Counted from the stretch's first letter, positions 1-6,600 are shown. The stretch is DNA of 6,811 bases from CAYFJO01 sp964343305 (GCA_964343305.1 CAYFJO010000548.1:1-6811), one strand, 5' to 3'. Program-made: numbers and translations. Notes: generated from the sequence alone by a model not told the origin.

Positions 1-198
1 GAAAACCCTTATGAGCCGCCTCAGGAAGTTGCGCGCCCCAAACGTGCCAACTTGCCGGTCCAGGCGTCCTGCGGCTATACATTGGCCGTCATCCTGGCCG
101 GGATCATCGCGGGCGTGATGTTTGTGATTTTGGTTTCGATGATTGGTTTGCTTGTCGGACAATGGGTGGCCGAATCTTATTTTGGATCTTCTGCGTGA
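1..198 (+). CDS. C-terminal part of a small membrane protein, function unknown (5' end outside window)
   Basis: The first reading frame is open from base 1 to a TGA at 196-198 and gives 65 residues. They start with ENPYEPPQE, followed by a basic stretch (RPKRAN) and one long hydrophobic segment at about residues 26-56 (from GYTLAVILAG through MIGLLVGQW), then a short tail ending YFGSSA. This looks like one transmembrane helix, or two with a very tight turn. An NPYxxP-type motif is, from my recollection of planctomycete proteomes, common very near the N-terminus of small hypothetical membrane proteins, so few residues may be missing; that is inference. No enzymatic motif is visible. No intrinsic terminator follows directly; the first one lies 168 bp downstream, beyond the aromatic leader ORF, so read-through into the DAHP synthase leader is possible. 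Not assigned to a family. Confidence 0.72.
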   Translation, partial: ENPYEPPQEVARPKRANLPVQASCGYTLAVILAGIIAGVMFVILVSMIGLLVGQWVAESYFGSSA

Positions 199-224
199 AC
201 CTGGACCCGATATCGTGGTCCATC

Positions 225-252
225 TTGCAAATTCCACGTTGTCAACAATAAT
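225..252 (+). promoter_or_regulatory. Possible sigma-70-like promoter for the DAHP synthase leader
   Basis: TTGCAA at 225-230 (4 of 6 to TTGACA) is separated by 16 bp from AATAAT at 247-252 (5 of 6 to TATAAT), in the most AT-rich stretch of the gap. The -10 box ends 6 bp before the leader ATG at 259, so if it is used the transcript would start at or next to that ATG and be leaderless. No Shine-Dalgarno precedes the ATG, which fits. Such short matches occur by chance and planctomycete promoters are poorly characterised, so this is tentative. Confidence 0.3.
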
Positions 253-258
253 AAACCC

Positions 259-336
259 ATGACCGCATCTCGCTTTGACTGTTTTTGGTACTTCTTTTTT
301 AGCCCTCGTTGTCGACGGGTGCGGGAAGCCATGTAG
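259..336 (+). CDS. Aromatic leader peptide of the DAHP synthase gene (attenuator)
   Basis: A 25-codon ORF runs from ATG 259-261 to TAG 334-336. Residues 5-16 read RFDCFWYFFFSP: Phe at 6, 9, 12, 13 and 14, Trp at 10 and Tyr at 11, so 7 of the 9 residues 6-14 are aromatic. No in-frame start lies between the TGA of the upstream gene (same frame) and this ATG, so the start is unambiguous if it is translated. It lies 127 bp before the start of a DAHP synthase gene and is followed 29 bp after its stop by an intrinsic terminator. By analogy with the pheA and trp leaders of enterobacteria, shortage of charged Phe, Trp or Tyr tRNA would stall the ribosome at codons 6-14 and favour an antiterminator. 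The C-terminal half is Arg-rich and its codons also form the RNA segment that competes for the terminator. No Shine-Dalgarno is seen; leaderless initiation is possible. Translation is inferred. Confidence 0.8.
   Translation: MTASRFDCFWYFFFSPRCRRVREAM
263..324 (+). promoter_or_regulatory. Segment 1:2 hairpin of the attenuator (protector)
   Basis: CCGCATCT at 263-270 can pair along all eight bases with GGGTGCGG at 317-324 (six Watson-Crick pairs, two G-U). The first arm is codons 2-4 of the leader peptide and the second arm overlaps the antiterminator segment, so this pairing would free the downstream terminator. The aromatic codons 274-300 lie in the loop, where a stalled ribosome would disrupt the stem. 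Pairing was traced by hand; no energy was calculated. Confidence 0.5.
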
Positions 337-375
337 TCCAAGCGAATACAACCCAAACGTCCCAGCCCCGAGACA
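310..375 (+). promoter_or_regulatory. Segment 2:3 antiterminator of the attenuator
   Basis: Three 4-bp blocks line up in register: TGTC 310-313 with GACA 372-375, CGGG 316-319 with CCCG 367-370, and GGGA 323-326 with TCCC 360-363, separated by small internal loops. The 5' segment (TGTCGACGGG) resembles the 3' arm of the terminator (TGTCTTCGGGG) and therefore competes with it for the same partner at 367-375. The structure can form only if the ribosome has not reached the leader stop at 334-336, since a ribosome there would cover 310-326. Hand-traced; not folded computationally. Confidence 0.55.
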
Positions 376-398
376 CAAAATGTCTTCGGGGTTTTTTT
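366..398 (+). terminator. Intrinsic terminator / attenuator (segment 3:4) upstream of DAHP synthase
   Basis: CCCCGA plus GACA (366-375) pairs with TGTC plus TCGGGG (381-391), giving ten base pairs with a single bulged T at 385 and a five-base CAAAA loop, followed at once by seven T residues (392-398). This is a textbook rho-independent terminator on the plus strand only; there is no matching A-run on its left side. It lies between the aromatic leader ORF and the DAHP synthase start at 463, which is where an attenuator belongs. It could alternatively just end transcripts of the upstream small gene, but the leader ORF and the competing antiterminator favour regulated termination. Confidence 0.87.
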
Positions 399-447
399 GT
401 GGATACAAACCGTTATGATCGCAACCCTCAAGCAAGCTGCCCTGCAC

Positions 448-454
448 AAGGAGA
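448..454 (+). promoter_or_regulatory. Ribosome binding site deciding the DAHP synthase start
   Basis: AAGGAGA ends 8 bases before the ATG at 463. It is the only good Shine-Dalgarno in the region and selects 463 over the in-frame TTG at 397 (inside the terminator T-run) and ATG at 415, neither of which has one. Confidence 0.85.
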
Positions 455-462
455 ATTCTTCG

Positions 463-1476
463 ATGATCGTAGTCATGGAAAGAGGCGCGACGCAAGAACA
501 GGTCGACCACATGGTCGAACGCGTCGAAGGTCTTGGATTAAAGTCGCACGTGATTGTTGGTACGGAACGAACAGTGATCGCGGCGATTGGCGAAAAACGA
601 GAGCAAATGAAAGAATCGTTGGAAAGCGGACCGGGCGTCGCCGACGTGATGCCGATTCTCGCTCCGTACAAAGTTGCCAGCCGTGAAGTGAAGCCGGAAC
701 CGACGCAGGTCGTCACGGGATCGCTGGCGGTCGGGGCGGGCAAGTTGGGCGTGATTGCCGGTCCTTGCTCGGTGGAAAGCGAAGAGCAAATCATTCAATC
801 GGCGCACGCGGTGAAAGCGGCCGGGGCAACCGCGCTGCGAGGCGGAGCGTTCAAGCCGCGAACCAGCCCGTACAGCTTCCAGGGTCTCAAGGAAGACGGG
901 CTCAAGCTGTTGGCCGCCGCGCGCGACGAAACGGGATTGGCCGTCGTCACCGAAGTGATGTCGACGGACGACGTTGACCTGGTCACGAAATATGCAGATG
1001 TTTTGCAAATTGGTGCTCGCAACATGCAGAACTACCGTTTGTTGGAGGCGGTGGGAAAATCTCCTCGGGCCGTGCTATTGAAACGCGGAGCGAGTGCGAC
1101 GATGGACGAGTTGTTGTTGGCTGCCGAGTATGTTTTGAACGAAGGTAATCCCAATGTGATGCTGTGCGAACGCGGAATTCGGACGTTCGAAGCGCATACA
1201 CGATTCACGTTGCCGCTGGCGACCGTGCCTTACCTTCATCACAAGACGCACTTGCCGGTCGTCATCGATCCCAGCCATGGCACGGGGCACACTTATCTGG
1301 TGCCTGATATGGCCGCGGCCGCCGTGGCCGCTGGCGCCGACGGGTTGATCATCGAGGTGCATCCAGATCCGGAACGTGCGATGAGCGACGGCTATCAGTC
1401 ATTGAACTTCGAGCAGTTCGAACTGACGATGGCGAAGTGCCGGTCCATTGCCGATGCGATTGGCAAAGAAATGTAG
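463..1476 (+). CDS. aroF: 3-deoxy-7-phosphoheptulonate (DAHP) synthase, Thermotoga-type with N-terminal regulatory domain
   Basis: A 337-residue cytoplasmic enzyme that condenses phosphoenolpyruvate with erythrose 4-phosphate, the first committed step of the shikimate pathway to Phe, Tyr, Trp and chorismate. It starts MIVVMERGAT, the usual start of this subfamily, and has two parts. Residues 1 to about 70 form a ferredoxin-like/ACT-like domain, which in the Thermotoga maritima enzyme mediates feedback inhibition by Tyr and Phe. From about residue 90 comes the TIM barrel. Visible motifs are AGPCSVES (99-106), LRGGAFKPRTSPYSFQG (125-141), QIGARNMQN (182-190), LLKRG (205-209), DPSHGTGH (269-276), EVHP (298-301) and SDG (308-310). 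Metal ligands Cys102, His272, Glu298 and Asp309 fall at the same numbers as I recall for T. maritima, so the enzyme should be active. Length matches the family (about 338). It is preceded by an aromatic leader peptide and terminator, so control is probably by both attenuation and feedback. The coding end is TAG TAA TGA, three stops in frame. Confidence 0.97.
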   Translation: MIVVMERGATQEQVDHMVERVEGLGLKSHVIVGTERTVIAAIGEKREQMKESLESGPGVADVMPILAPYKVASREVKPEPTQVVTGSLAVGAGKLGVIAGPCSVESEEQIIQSAHAVKAAGATALRGGAFKPRTSPYSFQGLKEDGLKLLAAARDETGLAVVTEVMSTDDVDLVTKYADVLQIGARNMQNYRLLEAVGKSPRAVLLKRGASATMDELLLAAEYVLNEGNPNVMLCERGIRTFEAHTRFTLPLATVPYLHHKTHLPVVIDPSHGTGHTYLVPDMAAAAVAAGADGLIIEVHPDPERAMSDGYQSLNFEQFELTMAKCRSIADAIGKEM

Positions 1477-1494
1477 TAATGACCGGTGGCACAT

Positions 1495-1530
1495 GCACGC
1501 TACTCCGCGCGGCGGCGTGCGAGCATTTTT
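1495..1530 (+). terminator. Possible weak terminator of the DAHP synthase transcript
   Basis: GCACGC (1495-1500) pairs with GCGTGC (1515-1520) around a 14-base loop that contains the palindrome CCGCGCGG; five bases later comes TTTTT (1526-1530). The hairpin overlaps the last codons of the convergent minus-strand gene, so it could slow both transcripts. The long loop and late, short T-run make it a poor match to a classical terminator. Confidence 0.3.
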
Positions 1531-3467
1531 GCGATCTCGTTTTGATGCGTTTGCGACGCCATGGAGATGAGGCATTTGCTCTTCGGGTCGTATTGCAATT
1601 GGCCGGGTTGTGTCGCAAGTTTCAACGCAGCCAGATCGTGCTCAAGCTGAGCGACGAGCGCGGCAGCGTCCAATTTGGCGGTGAACAGATCGCCGATCGG
1701 ATGCATCTCCAACTCTGGCTTGTCCAAGATTGCCTTGTTGGTGGTGACCTGAATCGTCGTTTCGTCGACCACTCGATAGGTGAGTTCCATCGGTTCCAGC
1801 ATGTTCATCAAGGCGTCGCCGAGCGTTTCTTTGTCGGCCAGGAAAGTGGTCTCGGCCTGGGGATTCCAAGCCTTCTCGGCCAAGGCTTGCCAATCGATGA
1901 GAATCTGAGTCTTCGTTTCGGCCGCAACTCGGTTGAGGATTTCAACGAATCGGGTGGGCAACACGTAATTGAGTGAGACGGTCGCCGTCATACTTTCCTT
2001 GGCGCGTTGCGATCGAATTGGCAGCTCGAACATCTGCTGAGGAAACTTGCTGCGTTTGGGCCGTCCGCGGGCAATGCGTAACTTTTCAAAAAGCAGCAGT
2101 GCTTGGAAGTGTGCCTCATCGTCGTGGCGCACGACCAGCGTCTTTTCTACCGTGCGGACGCTGCCCGTCCCAGCAACACCTTGCCAGGAGTTTGGTTTGA
2201 TGAGTGAGATGAGCAGCTTTTTGAGCTGTTCTACTTCGGCCGCGTCGCCGGCAAGATCGTCGACCGGATACGTCAGCTCTCGCAACTCGCCGCTTTCAAG
2301 TGGTTTTCGCGTGACGATCAAATGGTTGCCCATCATTTCGTAGCCAAGATCGAGCGGTGACAGGGCTGTCATCAGAACATCGGCGACGGTTGTGTCGATG
2401 AGTTTGACGGACACAGACTGAGCAGGCGTCACTCGGCGATGCACCAACGCCTCGGGATCAATCGTGATCGGAATACTGCTAAACTCGGAGACAAAATCCA
2501 ACAAATCGACGAGCGACACACCTGGGAACTCGATGGCGGGGATCGAATCGTCCAATCGCCGAGCAGCATCAATCTTGCGGACGGGCGGTCGGGGAAGCGA
2601 GACTGGCGGCCTGGCCGTGTCATCTCCGTCCTCGGCTGAGCGTTTGGGGTCCGCGGCTTCAAATGGCGCGTCATCGAGGAATTCGCCGAACTCGTTGAGA
2701 CTCTTCAACAAGCTGTCGGAATCGTCAGACTTGGAGTCTTTGCCATTGAGTGGTTCGCCCGGATCCAAACCCGGCGGAGTGTCACTCGCCGGCACCTCAT
2801 CGTCAACAGGTTTCTTCCCGATTGGTTTCGGCGGATCGTCAATCTTATCGGCAACTTGCGGGACATCGGCTTGTTTGCTGCCGGTTGTGTTCGAAGATTC
2901 GGGGTTCTTGTCATCCGTGTTGGCTTGTTTGGCAGCGCTGTCGTTTTTGGGCTCAACCTTGGTTTGCGGCTCTTCAATCGGCTTGTTGTCTTCCACTGTC
3001 GTGCCGTCGGTGGTCAAATCGGCGACGGACGTATTGGGGCCGCCACTGGCAAGCACGATCAAGACGATCGCTGCAATAAGACCGCCAACTCCGGCGATTC
3101 CGTAGGACACCAGCGACTTCCACCGCCGGGTCGACTCGGACGTCCAATCGCCAGACGGCAAAATCGCTTTGTCGCTGTCGTGATGCACCGAAGAGTGCGT
3201 TACTTGCGGGGGGACTGCCTGAGCCGCTGACTCCTCGACAGGCGACGCGTCCGAGAATAACTCTCCGGAATCGTCGAGATCGTTGCCGCCCGTGGAAGCC
3301 GATTTCCCAACGGTCGCGGAACTGTGACCGGTTGCATAACCATTTGGTGCCTCAACTTTGACCATGCTGCTGCATTTGGGGCAGGCGAGGATTTGTCCGA
3401 TGACCGATTCGTCACGGACTTGGAGCCGGGCGCGACAGGTTGTGCACGAGATTGAAAATTGTTCCAC
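1500..3467 (-). CDS. Zinc-ribbon, single-pass membrane protein with duplicated STN/secretin-N-like domains
   Basis: A 655-residue protein read from a GTG at 3467. Residues 1-40 hold a zinc ribbon: CTTC (8-11) and CPKC (29-32), CxxC-x17-CxxC. After a Ser/Asp-rich stretch, one membrane helix spans about 118-141 (VSYGIAGVGGLIAAIVLIVL). An acidic and Pro-rich linker (about 144-300) leads to the external part. There, about 309-386 (VDLLDFVSEF, SVKLIDTTVADVLM, HLIVT) resembles the STN/N0 domain of secretins and TonB-dependent receptors. About 395-467 (TYPVDDLAG, NSWQGVAGTGSV) resembles the secretin-N segment of planctomycete secretin-like proteins. Both repeat at about 495-578 and 585-653. There is no C-terminal secretin barrel, so it is unlikely to form a pore. 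Upstream codons open to 3602 run through the palindromic repeat and are not counted; GTG is chosen because VEQFSISCTTC matches the usual start of such zinc ribbons. Its only purine-rich site (AGAGGA, 3484-3489) is 16 bases away, so the start is moderately sure. It lies downstream of the pseudokinase gene, probably in the same operon. Function unknown. Confidence 0.85.
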   Translation of the reverse strand: MEQFSISCTTCRARLQVRDESVIGQILACPKCSSMVKVEAPNGYATGHSSATVGKSASTGGNDLDDSGELFSDASPVEESAAQAVPPQVTHSSVHHDSDKAILPSGDWTSESTRRWKSLVSYGIAGVGGLIAAIVLIVLASGGPNTSVADLTTDGTTVEDNKPIEEPQTKVEPKNDSAAKQANTDDKNPESSNTTGSKQADVPQVADKIDDPPKPIGKKPVDDEVPASDTPPGLDPGEPLNGKDSKSDDSDSLLKSLNEFGEFLDDAPFEAADPKRSAEDGDDTARPPVSLPRPPVRKIDAARRLDDSIPAIEFPGVSLVDLLDFVSEFSSIPITIDPEALVHRRVTPAQSVSVKLIDTTVADVLMTALSPLDLGYEMMGNHLIVTRKPLESGELRELTYPVDDLAGDAAEVEQLKKLLISLIKPNSWQGVAGTGSVRTVEKTLVVRHDDEAHFQALLLFEKLRIARGRPKRSKFPQQMFELPIRSQRAKESMTATVSLNYVLPTRFVEILNRVAAETKTQILIDWQALAEKAWNPQAETTFLADKETLGDALMNMLEPMELTYRVVDETTIQVTTNKAILDKPELEMHPIGDLFTAKLDAAALVAQLEHDLAALKLATQPGQLQYDPKSKCLISMASQTHQNEIAKMLARRRAE

Positions 3468-3494
3468 GATGAGTGTTGCTTTGTCCTCTGTGTA

Positions 3495-3515
3495 GGACGG
3501 ATTGCCAATCCGTCC
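3495..3515. repeat. Palindromic unit 1
   Basis: Perfect 10-bp arms GGACGGATTG / CAATCCGTCC around a central C. With the preceding GTGTA it forms the left end of the 26-bp terminal inverted repeat. Confidence 0.9.
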
Positions 3516-3534
3516 GTTTGCACGACATGTTGGT

Positions 3535-3555
3535 GGACGGATTGGAAGTCCGTCC
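3535..3555. repeat. Palindromic unit 2 (diverged)
   Basis: Arms GGACGGA / TCCGTCC are perfect for 7 bp; the core TTGGAAG departs from the TTGCCAA type of the outer units, so this central copy has drifted or belongs to another subtype. Confidence 0.85.
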
Positions 3556-3574
3556 ATTTGCGCGACGCATTGGT

Positions 3575-3595
3575 GGACGGATTGGCAATCCGTCC
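3575..3595. repeat. Palindromic unit 3
   Basis: Perfect 10-bp arms around a central G; the exact reverse complement of unit 1. The following TACAC mirrors the GTGTA before unit 1. Confidence 0.9.
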
Positions 3596-3604
3596 TACAC
3601 AAGT

Positions 3605-6600
3605 CTAGCTGCTTTCCCCGATGAAGACTCCTGGAATTGTGTACTTCTTCTCCGCGGCTTGCCTGCGGGTTGTTAGTAAAATCGTCTCCTCACTCGTGTC
3701 TGGGTCAGGCCCTATAACCCAGATTAATTTTTGCTTGTCTACCAGCGTCGGATCCGTCGATCCTTGGGCACTCATCACGATTCCGGTCAGGACTTCGGCG
3801 AATGTTTTGCCTTTGATGCTGATGCTGACGCGTTGGTTCTTCGTAATCCCATCAAGCTCCAAGTCCTTGCCGAGGATGCGCAAGTTGAACTTGATGCCCA
3901 AGTTCGAAAATGTCGTCGGGACGTCTTCGTTGATCAGCGATACGACGTTGACCATGTCGTCACTGCCAATTTCGAGATCGTACTCTTGCGTGAGCAGTTC
4001 CGCGTAGGAGTTGATCTCTGGTTTCGTTGTGGTGACGACCGTGGCGGTGGCGCCTGGTGTTGAGGAAATGACGAGTTCGCTGGCCGCGAGCATGTTGGGC
4101 GCGGCTTGCGGCGGAAGCACGGCGTTCATCACCGCGTGCTTGTCCTCGACGCCGATCCGCATGTGCGAATGCAGGAAGCCGATCTGCATGGGAAACCGCC
4201 GCGAGAGCTTGGTCCAGTACGCTGGCGGGTTGATCAGCCCGATGTATTCTTCCATCAAAGTGGGGACACTGTTCAATCGCATCTTGAGTTCTTCGGCAAG
4301 TTTGTATGTTTCCTTGTCGGCGGCACTCTTCAACCGCACTTCCAGGTAGAAATGGCTATCAAAGTGTATGCTGGCCGACGTGGCCTGGATCTTGTCGCCA
4401 ATCAGCCATTTGAGTGGATCGAGGACTTTGTGAAACTCTGCTTGGAACAGTTTCTGGCCTTCGTCGTTGAACAACGAGTTCGGGGAACAAACGACCGTAA
4501 AATGACGATCACGGTCCGTCGCCAGCACCAGTTCCTTCATTTCGCGCCGCAACAACGGCGGTGCCGCTCCCGCTTTTGCCGTTTCGATGACGAAGGGCTC
4601 CGGCGCCATCAGCAGGAACGAGACACCTTCTTCACCTTCTTGTGGCGGGATAAAAAACGCCCATCCGTTGTCGAGCGAATAAATCTTGCCCTCGGAATCG
4701 GGAACCATCGACGGCTTTGGACTGCCCCAACGCAACACGAGGTCCGCTTCGGGAACCGGTTTCGTCAGCCGCAAACGATAGGATGGCAACAGCACCTGGC
4801 CCGGCTTCGGATTGTCATGAAAGCCGACAGTGACTTGCTCAATTTCGCTGAAGGTAAACCCGCTCAATCGTTCCCAAGCGGTCCGTCCGCTGTCGAATTT
4901 CGGACCGAGCGCCTTGAGGATGTATTCGCCGTTCGGCGAGGCCAATAGCTCGGCGGGCCGGGCGGCGATCAGGATTCTGACCGCCGCCGGAATGTAACTG
5001 GTGTTGATCCACGGCCCATTTGTCGGAGGCGACCAAAGCAGTTTCTTGCTTTCGTGGACATCGGGATTGTCGGGCACTTCCATAATGTTCATGTGGCCGG
5101 TGGTTGTCGTTGCATCGCCGTTATTGGTCGTCTCTCCGTCAGATCCGCCGCCAGAGCCATCGTCTGGTTCGCTATCATCTCCGCCATTGTTCTCAACATT
5201 TTCGCCTTCATTGTCATCGTCCGACGCAGCTTCGCCGCCACCCCACATGCTCATGCCGATGAACAACACGATGGCAAACAGCGCGACACCGCCGACACTG
5301 GACCCGATCATGATCCAGTTCTGCTTGGACATCTTTTTGCCTTCGTAGCGCGAGGCGGCAAGGTTCGTCTGCTTTCTGGGCTTGACGGGCGTCGCCGGGG
5401 CTGGCGCTTCACCCGAGGGTGCGGTGTTCGAAGTGACACGGGTTGCGGCAGGCTTTTCTGCTTGGACCGTTGGGATGGCCGCGACGGCCGTACCGCCATC
5501 ATCATCCGCGACGGCTGGAAATGATTCGGCGACTGCCGGTGCCGCGGGAGCCTGTGTCTTGAGCGTGGCTTGTTTCTGCCGAATCCAGCTCGTGTACGAT
5601 TCCAATGATGCGGGCGGCGCGGGAGGTTGGACATTGAGCTGGGCAGGGTCGACGAACTGGCCGAGTTGATCCGCGACCACGCCCGCCTGTTGATAGCGGA
5701 CGCTGGGATTCTTGGCCATCATATAGGCCACCAGTTGTGCGATTTGTTGCGGGACGCCCACCGCTTCCAACGGCTGGATGGCTTCCGTGGCGTGGCGGTT
5801 TAGTTTTTGCATCACGTCGCCGCCGGGAAAGGGCAGCTTGCCGGTGAGCAACTGGTACATCGTGCAACCGAGCGCGTAGATGTCCGTCAACGTGTCGGGC
5901 AGTTTCTCTGGCTGCGCCAACTCGGGCGCCATATAATCCGCGCGTACATGCAAGTTGCTGGTTGCATCGGTTTGTGCAAGGTACAACGGCGCCGGTTCGA
6001 ACAGCGCATCGCGAGCCAGTTTGATACAACCGGCGGAATCAATCCACAGATTCTGGATGCGAATGTCGCCGTGTACCAATTCGGCCTGATGAATCGCACC
6101 AAGGCCGAGCGCCGTCTGCCGAACCAGGCGGCAGGCGTCAACCGGCCGCAACGCTTTGCCTTCGCCAATGCGTTGGTCCAGCGGTTGGCCCTGAATGTCG
6201 TCGGTGGCGATGAACTTGAAGCTGGACAGGTCGACCGCTTCGTAAACGCGACTAGTGTGCGGATGAGCGACCGCGATTTGAGCATTGATCTTGTCGACCA
6301 ACTCGGCCCACTTGCCGCGATCCTGCGTGGCCTCGCCAGTGACGAATTGCAGCAGCACTGGGTGGCTTGTTGGTTCGTGAATCGCTCGAAACATGCCGGA
6401 CATGGCACCCTGTTCGATGCGATCGTAGACCTTATAGTCGCCGTAATGAAACGGGCCCGATCTTCCGGCCTCCAAAATCGTGGCTTGGTATTGCGTTAGC
6501 GCGTTTCGCGAAATCAACCACTGTGACAACACTCTGACGTTGCCTTGCGTCGCGGCACCTTTGACGCGGCCAAACTCTTCGCCCAGCAATTGACACTGTT

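Larger units (their letters stand above)
3490..3600. repeat. 111-bp intergenic inverted-repeat element with three palindromes at 40-bp spacing
   Basis: The outer 26 bp at 3490-3515 and 3575-3600 are perfect inverted copies of each other (GTGTA plus palindrome at one end, palindrome plus TACAC at the other). Three 21-bp palindromic units start at 3495, 3535 and 3575, exactly 40 bp apart. Units one and three are perfect 10-bp arms (GGACGGATTG) around one base; unit two keeps a 7-bp perfect arm. The two 19-bp spacers share 14 of 19 bases, so this is also a tandem repeat. It sits 4 bases past the stop of the pseudokinase gene and ends 22 bases before the start of the next gene. Its translations (TDCQSV, RIGNPSYT) are familiar from many planctomycete ORF predictions, which suggests a dispersed REP- or MITE-like family. 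In RNA each unit would form a hairpin that could protect or attenuate the message between the two genes. Confidence 0.9.

Noticed and set aside
397..462. Upstream starts (TTG 397, ATG 415) for DAHP synthase
   Set aside because: TTG 397 lies in the terminator T-run and neither has a Shine-Dalgarno; 463 has AAGGAGA at good spacing and gives the family's usual N-terminus and residue numbering.
199..462. T-box riboswitch controlling the DAHP synthase gene
   Set aside because: No T-box consensus (AGGGTGGNACCGCG-like) or specifier-loop arrangement is seen; the aromatic leader ORF explains the terminator better.
177..794. 205-residue minus-strand ORF across the attenuator and the start of the DAHP synthase gene
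   Set aside because: Antisense to a certain gene and to the leader/terminator; its sequence shows no recognisable domain and it is compositionally a shadow.
2464..3105. 213-residue plus-strand Ser/Gly-rich ORF
   Set aside because: Antisense of the acidic/Pro-rich linker and membrane helix of the STN protein; low-complexity composition explains the open frame.
3490..3600. Short CRISPR array (three repeats at 40-bp spacing)
   Set aside because: Repeats are long palindromes, the two spacers share 14 of 19 bases, outer ends form a perfect inverted repeat, and no cas genes are near.
4106..4948. 280-residue plus-strand ORF opposite the pseudokinase gene
   Set aside because: Lies wholly inside a longer, well-supported gene on the other strand; Arg/His/Phe-rich shadow with no domain.
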